Assembly (NCBI RefSeq): GCF_900101105.1
Contig: NZ_FNGA01000003.1
Location: forward strand, 310,001 to 374,000
Origin: Maridesulfovibrio ferrireducens
Lineage (GTDB): Bacteria > Desulfobacterota > Desulfovibrionia > Desulfovibrionales > Desulfovibrionaceae
Length of the DNA: 64,000 nt
Reading direction: 5' to 3'
The notes under the pieces are model-generated. The model ran no database searches. It was not told the origin of the DNA and saw nothing but the letters and a program-made list of their open reading frames with translations. Every line of letters begins with the position of its first letter. Positions within the stretch are counted from its first letter, which is position 1. A program made the position numbers and the translations under genes. Positions 1 to 8,264 of the stretch are shown here, one piece after another.

Positions 1-2
1 AT

Positions 3-269
3 CTGCCGCACGGGCCTGAAACAAGTATTCGGGCTTGGGCTCAAATTGATCCATTAGCGCGGAGTTATCTCGAAAAGGTTGATTCAACTCGTATGAATTA
101 TTTGTATGAAATGTTTAATGAAGTCTCAGGAGATCATGATCGCGCGTTGCTTTTGTCACGGATCAGTTATTCCCTTTTTGTGGGGACAAGAATGGTTGCA
201 CCCGCAATTTTGGGTGAAGAGCGTGATGCTATAATAAAATTGATGAAAAATGAATTGTACGGCATGTAG
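3..269 (+). CDS. TetR-family regulator, C-terminal part (cut by window edge)
   Basis: An open frame runs from the window edge to a TAG at 267-269 and gives about 88 residues without a start. The peptide is alpha-helical, with features such as RAWAQIDPLARSYLEKVD and an ISYSLFVGTRM stretch, which resemble the ligand-binding half of TetR-type repressors. The DNA-binding N-terminus lies outside the window. It sits 29 bases upstream of the FMN split-barrel gene on the same strand, so it may regulate or be co-transcribed with that pair. The family call is inference from general character; another helical regulator is possible. Confidence 0.5.
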   Translation: MPHGPETSIRAWAQIDPLARSYLEKVDSTRMNYLYEMFNEVSGDHDRALLLSRISYSLFVGTRMVAPAILGEERDAIIKLMKNELYGM

Positions 270-298
270 GAAGCTAAAAAAGATTAAGGGAGAAAATT

Positions 299-766
299 AT
301 GCAGTCTGAAGTTTCATGGGATGAAGTGACCGCTCTTTTTGGTAAAGTTCAGCATGTTTCAATTGCAACCGTTGACGCGGACGGAACTCCAAGGGTTTCT
401 CCGATCGGGTCTGTTCTTTTCAGCGAAGAAGGGTGCGGATATTATTTCGAGAAATTTCCTAAAAGTATGAGGTCTAATCTTGATCGTGATCCAAGGATGA
501 GCATTATGGCTGTGCATCCGGGAATTGGATTTTGGGTAGGCGCATTGTGGCGGGGGCGGTTTAAAGCTCAGTCTGCAATTCGTCTGGTTTGTGAGGCTGG
601 CGAGCGCCGCAAGGCTACGCAGGAAGAGCGCAACGCTTGGCTTACTAAAGTACGTCCTTTCCGGTTCTTTAAAGGGCATGATATGCTTTGGAAGGATATG
701 AGCGATTTGCGCGAATTCAAAGTAATTCGTGTTGAGCCTGTTGAATTGGGGACGATGAACCCATGA
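299..766 (+). CDS. pyridoxamine 5'-phosphate oxidase family protein (FMN-binding split barrel)
   Basis: The 155-residue protein begins with a helix and then the strand pattern HVSIATVDADGTPRVSPIG (about residues 19-37), typical of the split-barrel flavin fold. These small proteins bind FMN, sometimes F420 or heme, and act as oxidoreductases in the cytoplasm; the substrate cannot be told from the sequence. The start is supported by AGGGAGA six to seven bases before the ATG. The stop overlaps the start of the next gene (ATGA), so the two are translated together. An upstream TetR-like gene suggests stress or solvent-responsive control. The fold call is good, the exact function unknown. Confidence 0.8.
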   Translation: MQSEVSWDEVTALFGKVQHVSIATVDADGTPRVSPIGSVLFSEEGCGYYFEKFPKSMRSNLDRDPRMSIMAVHPGIGFWVGALWRGRFKAQSAIRLVCEAGERRKATQEERNAWLTKVRPFRFFKGHDMLWKDMSDLREFKVIRVEPVELGTMNP

Positions 767-1266
767 AAGATGAAATGAAAATCGTTCGCTCTATCCCTGT
801 TTTAAGAGAGTTGGTGGACGGTGCTGATTATGTGGATTCAAAAGCATTCATGGGCGCATGTTCAATGAATGACTTTCTGGTGCGTATGATTACGTATCAG
901 CCAGCATGGTTACGCATGCTTTATAGAGTAAGGGGAGTTGTTGCTAAATTAATGGGGCTTAAGCATGACGTGGTTGCTTATGATAATAAAAAAGAAAAAT
1001 TAGATTTTGCTGCCGGAGGCAAAGTGGATTTCTTTACCTCGGTAGATTTTAAACCTGATCAATACTGGGTCGGTGAAGCAAGCGACAAGCACTTAAACGG
1101 TTATATAGGAGTTGTCGCAGAACCTCTTGAATCCGGAGAAGTTCGGTTCCATTCTTTTACTGTGGTCAATTTTCGCCATTGGACGGGGCCGATATATTTT
1201 AACTTAATTCGCCCTTTTCATCATATTGTGGTGCATTGCATGGGGAAATATGCAGCAAAAGGTTAA
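763..1266 (+). CDS. DUF2867-type protein of unknown function
   Basis: This 167-residue protein has no signal peptide or membrane segment. The C-terminal half, with DKHLNGYIGVVAEP followed by VVNFRHWTGPIYFNLIRPFH, fits the DUF2867 pattern (a lipocalin/START-like fold often found fused to or beside NAD-binding epimerases). The ATG overlaps the TGA of the preceding FMN protein by four bases; a second ATG four codons on is an alternative start. The tight pairing suggests a shared small-molecule role with the flavoprotein, but no reaction can be assigned. Confidence 0.65.
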   Translation: MKDEMKIVRSIPVLRELVDGADYVDSKAFMGACSMNDFLVRMITYQPAWLRMLYRVRGVVAKLMGLKHDVVAYDNKKEKLDFAAGGKVDFFTSVDFKPDQYWVGEASDKHLNGYIGVVAEPLESGEVRFHSFTVVNFRHWTGPIYFNLIRPFHHIVVHCMGKYAAKG

Positions 1267-1283
1267 GCTGATAATTTATGTAG

Positions 1284-2072
1284 TTAACCGTTTAACAGAT
1301 TGTCGGCAGCGCTTAGGTGAATTTCAAGTTCGCTGTCTTTCAATTTAAGTTTATATTGCAATTCTTTCATCGATTCACCTGGATCGTAAAGAGGATAGTC
1401 ACTGCCGAAAAGGATTTTTTCGCGCGGGTGTTTTCTCATTATTTCTTGAAGCAGGCTCTTATCCATAAAGGGCAGTGCGCTTGAAGTGTCCATATAAACA
1501 TCGCTTCCGGCTAAATAATCCACCACCCATTTCCAGTGATATAATCCCCCCATGTGGGCCGCAATGGCTGTCAATTTCGGGAAGTTTTGCAGAATCTTTT
1601 TGAGCTTAACGGGGCATGAAGGATTCTGTTCAGGAGGAAGTTTATCTCCGATATGAAACATGGCAATAAATCTGCCTTCAATCATTTCAAGCAATCGATA
1701 AAATTTAGGGTCATCCATGAAAAAGGACTGAAAGTCGGGGTGAAACTTAAGTCCCTTGATTCCATTCCTTTCAAGGCGTGCAAATTCCTTTTCAGGATCA
1801 TCATAATCAGGGTGCATAGTTCCGAAAGATATTATGCGCGGGTCGCTCTTTTGCAGTTCTAAAGACCAGTTGTTGGCGGGAACAACCTGTGCCGGTTCAG
1901 TTGCAGCTGTATGGATTATTACTTTATCCAGTCCAGCCCTATCGGCCCGCATGAGCAGGTCTTCAACTAAACCTGTGCCGACGGCATTTATACCGTAATG
2001 GCTGTTCAGTTGTGATAGAACTTTTTGAGATATTTTGGGATGAAAAGCGTGAGTGTGAACGTCGTAGTACAT
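1284..2072 (-). CDS. TIM-barrel amidohydrolase family protein
   Basis: At 262 residues this is a compact member of the amidohydrolase-2 (COG2159-like) group. The metal ligands are visible: HTH at residues 6-8, H140, H173 (AAHMGG) and the terminal Asp of FGSDYP at D225, plus KFHPDF around 109-114. Such enzymes are cytosolic zinc-dependent decarboxylases or hydrolases; the substrate is not predictable. It is convergent with the DUF2867 gene (17 bases between stops). No clear Shine-Dalgarno precedes the ATG, so the start is less certain, but MYYDVHTH is a normal beginning for the family. Confidence 0.8.
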   Translation of the reverse strand: MYYDVHTHAFHPKISQKVLSQLNSHYGINAVGTGLVEDLLMRADRAGLDKVIIHTAATEPAQVVPANNWSLELQKSDPRIISFGTMHPDYDDPEKEFARLERNGIKGLKFHPDFQSFFMDDPKFYRLLEMIEGRFIAMFHIGDKLPPEQNPSCPVKLKKILQNFPKLTAIAAHMGGLYHWKWVVDYLAGSDVYMDTSSALPFMDKSLLQEIMRKHPREKILFGSDYPLYDPGESMKELQYKLKLKDSELEIHLSAADNLLNG

Positions 2073-2229
2073 TTGATGTTGTCTTTTGTATTTTAAGTAT
2101 AATAAGGTTGTTTATCTGTTTTTGAAAAGAAGTACCTGCATAAATGGGAGTTCCATTCATACTGAGTAGGCCTCTCTTCTCAGAGGGCGTATTCTCTTTT
2201 TGCTGAGATCAGGCAGAATTAACTATTAT

Positions 2230-2646
2230 TTAGAATATTTCTCTAAGCCATTCAGGGATTCTGACTGGACGACCTTCCGGATTTACGCAGGCATGTTCTG
2301 TAAAACCGTTGGCGACATGTATGGTTCGGTCGTTTTTGTATATGTCGTAGACAAAAATAACAGAGGCTCTTTTCCATTCACCTATACCGACATGTATATT
2401 CAACATGTCATCGTAATGGGCCGGCGTGCGATATCTGCAAGAGGCTTCCCTGACAGGTAAAAAGATGCCTTTTTCTTCAACTAAGGAATAGCTCATTCCT
2501 CTTTCACGAATAATGTGACTGCGTGACCTTTCGAAAAAGTGAAGGTACTCAGCGTAGTAAACGACTCCCATTGCGTCTGTTTCACCATAAGAAACACTGT
2601 GGTTGAACCATGCGTCAGGAGTTGGAAAATCTTTATTAATAGTCAT
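2230..2646 (-). CDS. acyl-CoA thioesterase, YbgC/4-hydroxybenzoyl-CoA type
   Basis: A single hotdog domain of 138 residues carries the family signature YGETDAMGVVYYAEYLHFFE (residues 20-39), with D24 in the catalytic position. These enzymes hydrolyse short or aromatic acyl-CoA thioesters in the cytosol; YbgC members associate with phospholipid or Tol-Pal functions. The ATG lies five bases after the stop of the upstream apgM-like gene with no evident ribosome site of its own, so it is probably translated by coupling as the last gene of the hom operon. No functional tie to threonine synthesis is implied by the sequence. Confidence 0.85.
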   Translation of the reverse strand: MTINKDFPTPDAWFNHSVSYGETDAMGVVYYAEYLHFFERSRSHIIRERGMSYSLVEEKGIFLPVREASCRYRTPAHYDDMLNIHVGIGEWKRASVIFVYDIYKNDRTIHVANGFTEHACVNPEGRPVRIPEWLREIF

Positions 2647-2651
2647 ATAAT

Positions 2652-3833
2652 TTAATTGGTAAGGTTAAGCACCCATTGCATAAGTTCATGTCCTTTTTCC
2701 AGAATCAGGCCTGTGGATTTTGCATTCTTTTCAGAAAAAGATTTTAAACCGGACCCGTCGCATTTATCACTTACTAAAATAAAGGGAACGGGTGCCGCAT
2801 CATGAGTTTTGGTTTCAATGGGTGTAAAGTGATCACATGTGACCAGATAAGATGCTGTGCCCAAAGGATATTTTTCCATTAAAGGTCCGATGATCTGAGC
2901 ATCAAATCTCTCGATGGAAGCGATTTTATCTTTAATGCTGCCCATGTGGCCTGACTCATCCGGTCCTTCGAGGTGAACGAATGCGAAGTCACCATGTTCC
3001 AGAAATTTAAGTGTCGCGTCAACCTTACCGGCATAGTTGGTATCAACAAGTCCGGTAGCTCCCTCAATATCAATTACTTCCAGTCCAGAAGCTCTGCCGA
3101 GCCCTTTAATCAGGTCAACAGCCGAAATGACTGCACCTTTCATTGAATATTTTTCACGAAAATCCGGTAGAATAAGCGGATTACCCTGTCCCCACGGCCA
3201 GATGCTGACAACTTTGGTTCCGTTGTCTTTAAGCACTTTAGCTGCGTCGCGTAAAAGCTTATCCATTAAAGGGCTTTTGGCGAATTCTTCGATATCATCA
3301 GCAATGGACTTATCTGTAAGATCATGAGGAGGTCTGATCGCAAGTTTGCTCTCAAGCTTTTTTGCTCCGCCTTTATGAACCAGCAGATGTCTGTATTGAA
3401 TGCCGGGGTAGAAGGTGAACTCATCATTTCCAAGTTCTTTTTGAAGCAATTCAATCAACGGTACAGATTTATCGGTGGAAATATGCCCTGACGAATAGTC
3501 GTGCATAATTCCGTCACTGGATAATTCTGAAAGGTTAACCAGATTCATACGCCAAACCAGATCATCCGGGTCTAGTTTCAGCCCTTGCGCAGCCGCTTCA
3601 ATGGGGCCTCGGCCAGTGTGGTACTTAGTCGGATCGAACCCGAGCAGAGACATATTTGCAATGTCTGATCCCGGAGGCATATTGGACGGAACAGTTCTGC
3701 AACGGCCAACAATTCCTTTGTTTGCCAGCATATCCATATTCGGAGTAAATGCGGCTTCCATGGTTGTTTTATTACCAAGTTCCTTAATGGGCCATCCGCC
3801 CATGCCATCAGCAATCAGAAAAAGCAGTTTCAT
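2652..3833 (-). CDS. apgM-like phosphoglycerate mutase family protein; probable homoserine kinase
   Basis: The 393-residue protein belongs to the archaeal-type (2,3-BPG-independent) phosphoglycerate mutase branch of the alkaline phosphatase superfamily: ADGMGGW at the N-terminus holds the first metal Asp, SDIANMSLLG the nucleophilic Ser, and YHTGRGPIEAAAQG follows. I start at the ATG at 3833 because GGAG lies six bases upstream; a TTG/ATG five codons earlier is not preceded by a ribosome site. It follows homoserine dehydrogenase by 17 bases and no classical thrB is seen nearby. ApgM-like proteins in thr operons have been reported to act as homoserine kinases (from memory, Bacteroides), so that role is favoured over glycolysis here, by inference. 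Confidence 0.8.
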   Translation of the reverse strand: MKLLFLIADGMGGWPIKELGNKTTMEAAFTPNMDMLANKGIVGRCRTVPSNMPPGSDIANMSLLGFDPTKYHTGRGPIEAAAQGLKLDPDDLVWRMNLVNLSELSSDGIMHDYSSGHISTDKSVPLIELLQKELGNDEFTFYPGIQYRHLLVHKGGAKKLESKLAIRPPHDLTDKSIADDIEEFAKSPLMDKLLRDAAKVLKDNGTKVVSIWPWGQGNPLILPDFREKYSMKGAVISAVDLIKGLGRASGLEVIDIEGATGLVDTNYAGKVDATLKFLEHGDFAFVHLEGPDESGHMGSIKDKIASIERFDAQIIGPLMEKYPLGTASYLVTCDHFTPIETKTHDAAPVPFILVSDKCDGSGLKSFSEKNAKSTGLILEKGHELMQWVLNLTN

Positions 3834-3850
3834 CCTGTTCTCCATCAACC

Positions 3851-5134
3851 TTAAAGAATTCTCATGCTTACGGTTGGTCTTGTAATGAAAGACATACGGT
3901 CTATTTCACGCAGCGCTGCATTAACGTTTTTAGTGCTGGCTTTGTGGGTCGTAAAAACAATGGGAACATTCGTTTCAGAAGCTGCGCCTTTCTGGACAGC
4001 CTGAGCGATTGATATATTGTGTTCCGCAAGAATTTTTGAAAGCGAAGCCATTACCCCTGCTTTGTCTGCAACAGTGAATCTGAAATAGTATTCAGATGTT
4101 GCCAACTCGGGAGCAAGTATTTCTGCTTTTGTAATGGGGCTGTTGTTAAATCCGGTATTGTCAGGAGTTTTAGATCCTGAAAGAGCCATAATGTCGGCCA
4201 TTACGGCGCTGCCGGTTGGAAGGGAGCCTGCGCCCTGTCCGTGAAAAAATGATGGTCCTACTGCATTTCCTTCAACTCTGACGGCATTGTAGTTTCCGCC
4301 GACCCTTGCCAGCAGCAGAGTGTATTTAACCAGTGCCGGAAATACTCCCGCTTCCAGTTTACCGCCTACATCACGAACCTGTCCGATCAGTTTGATTCGA
4401 TAGCCTAAATCTCTGGCGAAAAGAATATCCTGCCCTTCGATGCGGGTGATACCTTCTACCGGAAGCTTTGCAAGGGGATAGTCTTTCCCATATGCGAGGC
4501 GGATAAGCACGACAAGTTTGTGAGCAGTATCAATGCCTTCAATATCAAAAGTGGGATCGGCTTCGGCGTATCCAAGGTCTTTTGCCTGCGAAAGGGCAGT
4601 GTCGAATTCCAGCCCGTTAGTGCTCATCTCTGAGAGGATGTAGTTGGCTGTTCCGTTCATGATTCCGACTATGGACTTAATGCGGTTGGCGGCAAGGCTT
4701 TCTTTTATCGCTTGGATAATAGGAATTCCTCCGGCCACGCTTGCTTCATAATATAAGCCCACACCGTTTTCGCGCGCTATTTCAAATAATTCAATTCCGT
4801 GTTCAGCTAAGAGGTGCTTGTTGGCAGTAACTACATGCTTGCCGGATTTAAGAGATTTTTTGACAATGTCGAAGGCCGCAGTAATCCCGCCCATAAGTTC
4901 TACGACGATGTCAACATCAGGACATGAAGTGAATTCTTCGATGTTGTCCGTGAGTTGTGCTCCGGGGCCGAGAAGGAAATCTCTTTGTTTTTTGAGATCT
5001 CGAACGAGAACTGACGCTATTTTGAATTTTTTCCCGCAACGGGCGAGAATGACATCTTCGTTCTCTTCGATAATCCGGGCAAGCCCGGTTCCGACTGTAC
5101 CGAATCCTGCAATGGCTAGCTTGACTGTCTGCAT
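3851..5134 (-). CDS. hom: homoserine dehydrogenase
   Basis: Homoserine dehydrogenase reduces aspartate semialdehyde to homoserine for threonine synthesis. The 427-residue protein shows the Rossmann motif GFGTVGTG at residues 10-17, the catalytic-domain stretch KDLGYAEADPTFDIEGIDTA, and a C-terminal ACT domain (from about residue 350, YYFRFTVADKAGVMASLSKI) for feedback control, presumably by threonine. A strong ribosome site (AAGAGGT) precedes the ATG. It is the second gene of a minus-strand run, 90 bases after the aminotransferase gene and 17 bases before the apgM-like gene. Confidence 0.95.
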   Translation of the reverse strand: MQTVKLAIAGFGTVGTGLARIIEENEDVILARCGKKFKIASVLVRDLKKQRDFLLGPGAQLTDNIEEFTSCPDVDIVVELMGGITAAFDIVKKSLKSGKHVVTANKHLLAEHGIELFEIARENGVGLYYEASVAGGIPIIQAIKESLAANRIKSIVGIMNGTANYILSEMSTNGLEFDTALSQAKDLGYAEADPTFDIEGIDTAHKLVVLIRLAYGKDYPLAKLPVEGITRIEGQDILFARDLGYRIKLIGQVRDVGGKLEAGVFPALVKYTLLLARVGGNYNAVRVEGNAVGPSFFHGQGAGSLPTGSAVMADIMALSGSKTPDNTGFNNSPITKAEILAPELATSEYYFRFTVADKAGVMASLSKILAEHNISIAQAVQKGAASETNVPIVFTTHKASTKNVNAALREIDRMSFITRPTVSMRIL

Positions 5135-5223
5135 TAATACCTCTTCATGAAGTTCTCTGGAATTATAAACAATACTTCCGGCTATTGTTAAAATAACCGG
5201 AAATATTGTGATTTACTATTTAA

Positions 5224-6402
5224 TTAGGAAGAACAGCCGAATAAATCTTTCATGCCACGAACTGCCTGATTAATTCTCTGTCTGTTTTCTACTAAAGCCA
5301 TGCGCACATGGTCGTCTCCATAGCTGCCGAAACCAAGGCCCGGAGCTACAGCAACTTTACACTCACGCAGAAGCAGTTTTGAGAATTCAACTGAACCTAA
5401 GTGTTTAAACTGTTCAGGAATCTTGGCCCAAATGAACTGTGTAGCCTTCGGAGGAGTGACATCCCAACCGATGCGCTGCATCCCTTCGCAGAGTGCATCA
5501 CGGCGATCTTGATAGATGTCCATCATTTCTCTGACACATTCCTGCGGTCCGCTTAAAGCGGCGCAAGCAGCAATCTGGATAGGCTGAAAAAGTCCGTAAT
5601 CCAGATAACTTTTAATGCGGGTCAGGGCCTGTACCATTTCTCTGTTACCGCAGCAGAATCCAACGCGCCAGCCGGGCATTGAATAGCTTTTGGACAGGGA
5701 GAAGAATTCAACTCCAACATCTCTTGCGCCTCTGGCCTGAAGAAAACTCGGAGCTTCGTATCCGTCAAAAGTAAAGTCCGCATATGCAAAATCATGTATA
5801 ACAAGCAGATCATTTTCTTTGGCAAAATCAACAATTTTTTCAAAGAACGGAATGTCTGCCGTGATACCTGTCGGGTTGTGCGGGAAATTGATTATTAAAA
5901 CTTTCGGCTTAGGCCATGTCTGGCGCATTGCCATTTCAAGGTCTTCAAAGAAGTCCCTGTCGTGAGCCATTGGTATAGTTCTAACATCTGCGCCTGCTAT
6001 AATACTGGCGTAAGGATGAATAGGATATGATGGATCCGGGGCGAATACAACATCACCAGGGGAAAGCATGACCAGTGCTAAATGCGCCAGCCCTTCTTTG
6101 GCGCCCATGGTAACGACGATTTCCTGATCGACATCCAGTTCAACGTCGAATCTTCTCTTGTACCATTTGCCCATTTCATTACGAAGACCTTTGATTCCCT
6201 TTGACGCACTATATCTATGGTTGACCGGCTTCTGCGCCGCCTCAACTAATTTATCGACAATGTGTTGGGGGGTAGGAAGGTCCGGGTTCCCCATACCCAG
6301 ATCAATGATATCTTCGCCTTGGTGGCGTAGCTGCATCTTTAATTCGTTCACTTTGGCAAAGACATAAGGGGGCAGCCTGTGAACTCTTGGAAATTTATCC
6401 AT
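5224..6402 (-). CDS. PLP aminotransferase class I/II, AlaC (YfdZ)-like
   Basis: A fold-type I aminotransferase of 392 residues. PLP-binding features include [15 protein letters not shown] with the Schiff-base lysine, NFPHNPTG, and the final [17 protein letters not shown] substrate arginine region. The opening [18 protein letters not shown] and the [13 protein letters not shown] motif are typical of AlaC-type glutamate-pyruvate aminotransferases; an LL-diaminopimelate or other amino-acid specificity cannot be excluded. I use the ATG at 6402, where AGGAG sits eight bases upstream, rather than an in-frame start 19 codons earlier. Position ahead of hom suggests a role in the aspartate/alanine family. 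Confidence 0.88.
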   Translation of the reverse strand: MDKFPRVHRLPPYVFAKVNELKMQLRHQGEDIIDLGMGNPDLPTPQHIVDKLVEAAQKPVNHRYSASKGIKGLRNEMGKWYKRRFDVELDVDQEIVVTMGAKEGLAHLALVMLSPGDVVFAPDPSYPIHPYASIIAGADVRTIPMAHDRDFFEDLEMAMRQTWPKPKVLIINFPHNPTGITADIPFFEKIVDFAKENDLLVIHDFAYADFTFDGYEAPSFLQARGARDVGVEFFSLSKSYSMPGWRVGFCCGNREMVQALTRIKSYLDYGLFQPIQIAACAALSGPQECVREMMDIYQDRRDALCEGMQRIGWDVTPPKATQFIWAKIPEQFKHLGSVEFSKLLLRECKVAVAPGLGFGSYGDDHVRMALVENRQRINQAVRGMKDLFGCSS

Positions 6403-6783
6403 GGTCATTACTCCTGAAAATAATATATAATACTCGAAAAGCATTTGTAACCGTGCCACTTACTACTGTCAAAGCTAATATGTGCACATAGTTATTGAGC
6501 TGATTATGTTGTGATTATTAATTTTTTCTAAATTTATGGAGGTATATTTTCGTTAAAAGCGATAATTTACGAAGATAAATTGGTAAAACTGTTATTTGGT
6601 TGAACTTTTGATTGTGGCACAAGGGGGTACCTAGGAGTAAAAAGTGATATTTAAATGTATTTTTTAGTGAGAGTGTTGACATAGAAAAAAAATCAGGATT
6701 AATTACATTATAAATAAATTTATTAAAAAAAATAATTTTATGGTATTATTATCTGGCATCAAAGTATGTCCAAGGAGGTCTCG
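6403..6783. other. AT-rich intergenic region between divergent genes
   Basis: This 381-base stretch separates the aminotransferase (minus) from the CBM48 gene (plus) and should hold both promoters. Visible elements are a perfect 12-base palindrome TATGTGCACATA (about 6478-6489), a TTGACA box at 6676-6681 without a convincing -10 at the right distance, and long A/T runs at 6715-6750. No ORF of note was seen. Confidence 0.6.
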
Positions 6784-7092
6784 GTGGCAATTTCAAAGAA
6801 GTTTTTGAAAAGTAAGCCTGTCTGCAAGGTTCGATTCGAAGTTCCTAAGACTCAGATTGAAAATGGTGAGACCATTTATCTGGTGGGCGATTTTAACGAC
6901 TGGGATATAAGCTCAATGCCCATGAAGAGGCTTAAGAGCGGCAATTATGCTGTGACAGTTGATTTGGAAGTAGGACACGATTATAAATTCCGCTATTTGG
7001 CCGGCGAGAGTATTTGGTTTAATGATTCAGAAGCTGATGGATTTGAAGCTACTCCTTATGGAGATGGAGAAAATTCAATAGTCAGTCTTTAA
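6784..7092 (+). CDS. small CBM48 / isoamylase early-set domain protein
   Basis: A single carbohydrate-binding early-set domain makes up nearly the whole 102-residue protein; YLVGDFNDWD is the classical glycogen-binding signature and KFRYLAGESIWFNDSEAD the second half. The start is the GTG at 6784, because a full AAGGAGG lies five bases upstream; the ATG at 6766 would place that ribosome site inside the gene. Stand-alone CBM48 proteins are found in Desulfovibrio; they resemble the starch/glycogen-sensing beta subunit of AMPK but have no catalytic part. Its role is unknown, presumably glycogen binding. Confidence 0.85.
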   Translation: MAISKKFLKSKPVCKVRFEVPKTQIENGETIYLVGDFNDWDISSMPMKRLKSGNYAVTVDLEVGHDYKFRYLAGESIWFNDSEADGFEATPYGDGENSIVSL

Positions 7093-7256
7093 ACTTTTTT
7101 TTAGTTTTTCCGGAGGGGATTTGATTGATCCTTCTTGACCTTGGACCCTCTTTTTTTTAGCTTCACTCTTTCCGGCATTCCAAAAGTGATTATTATTGCT
7201 TCAGGGGATTTAAGTCTACTGCCGGGATCTATCGTGAAGTAAAAAAAGGGGGACAC

Positions 7257-8180
7257 ATGGTACAGAAAGCTGAGAAGATTTGGTTTGATGGCGAACTGGT
7301 CAACTGGGATGATGCTCAGGTCCATGTGCTGACTCATACTTTGCATTACGGTGCAGGCGTTTTTGAAGGCATTCGGTCCTATGTTTGCGTTGACGGAAAA
7401 TCCGCTGTCTTCAGACTTAAAGCCCATGTGGTAAGACTTTTTGATTCCGCTAAAATTATCGGTATCAAGATTCCTTTTACTATTGAAGAAATTACTGATG
7501 CTATTATTGAGACTTTGAAAGTTAACGGTCTCAAGGAAGGATATATCCGCCCTCTGGTGTTTATCGGAGACGGAGTCATGGGAGTGCATCCCGGTTCAAA
7601 TCCCATCAGAGTTGCCATTGCGACTTGGCCTTGGGGAGCTTATCTCGGTGATGACGCTCTTGAAAAGGGTATCAGGGTAAAAACTTCTTCGTTTAGCCGG
7701 CACCATGTTAATGTAATGATGACCAAGGCTAAAACCTGCGGTAATTACGTTAATTCTATTCTTGCTAAGGTCGAAGCTGTTACCGATGGGTATGATGAAG
7801 CTCTTATGCTTGATACTCAGGGCTATGTTTCTGAAGCTACCGGTGAAAATATTTTTATAGTTAAAGATAGTATCATTAAAACAACTCCCCTTACTTCTGT
7901 GCTTCCGGGTATAACCCGCGCAAGTCTGATGCAGGTCGCTCGCGATCTCGGCTATGAAGTCGTGGAACAGCTATTCACCCGCGATGAATTATATATTGCT
8001 GACGAGGCTTTCTTCTGCGGCACGGCTGCTGAAGTAACTCCTATCCGCGAAGTGGATAATAGAGTTATCGGCGAAGGCAAATGCGGTGAAGTGGCTAAGT
8101 TGCTTCAAAAAGAATATTTCAATGTCGTTAAAGGCGGAAACGAAAAGTACGCTGACTGGCTTAATTACTACGAAATTTAG
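7257..8180 (+). CDS. ilvE: branched-chain amino acid aminotransferase
   Basis: IlvE transfers the amino group of glutamate to the 2-oxo acids of valine, leucine and isoleucine. This 307-residue fold-type IV PLP enzyme shows [11 protein letters not shown] (residues 30-40), the lysine-bearing stretch [14 protein letters not shown] with K159, and EATGENIF plus [12 protein letters not shown] near the C-terminus. Length matches the family. GGGGGA precedes the ATG by three bases. It is separated from the ilvBNC genes, which lie about 26 kb downstream, so the branched-chain pathway is split into at least two transcription units. Confidence 0.95.
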   Translation: MVQKAEKIWFDGELVNWDDAQVHVLTHTLHYGAGVFEGIRSYVCVDGKSAVFRLKAHVVRLFDSAKIIGIKIPFTIEEITDAIIETLKVNGLKEGYIRPLVFIGDGVMGVHPGSNPIRVAIATWPWGAYLGDDALEKGIRVKTSSFSRHHVNVMMTKAKTCGNYVNSILAKVEAVTDGYDEALMLDTQGYVSEATGENIFIVKDSIIKTTPLTSVLPGITRASLMQVARDLGYEVVEQLFTRDELYIADEAFFCGTAAEVTPIREVDNRVIGEGKCGEVAKLLQKEYFNVVKGGNEKYADWLNYYEI

Positions 8181-8188
8181 TATATATT

Positions 8189-8226
8189 AGATGTCCGGGA
8201 CTGTCGGTCCCGAGTCCCGGACATCT
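8189..8226. repeat. perfect 14-bp inverted repeat between ilvE and dnaX
   Basis: AGATGTCCGGGACT (8189-8202) is followed by a ten-base loop and its exact complement (8213-8226). The hairpin is GC-rich but has no U-run on either side, so it is not a standard terminator. It could protect the 3' end of the ilvE mRNA, mark a processing site, or work with a factor. Confidence 0.75.
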
Positions 8227-8264
8227 GATAATCTATAGGGACCACATACGGACTTGCCTGCATA

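Noticed and set aside
6606-6640. TGGCAC at 6615 as a second sigma-54 promoter
   Set aside because: The -12 GC is not at the required distance from the GG.
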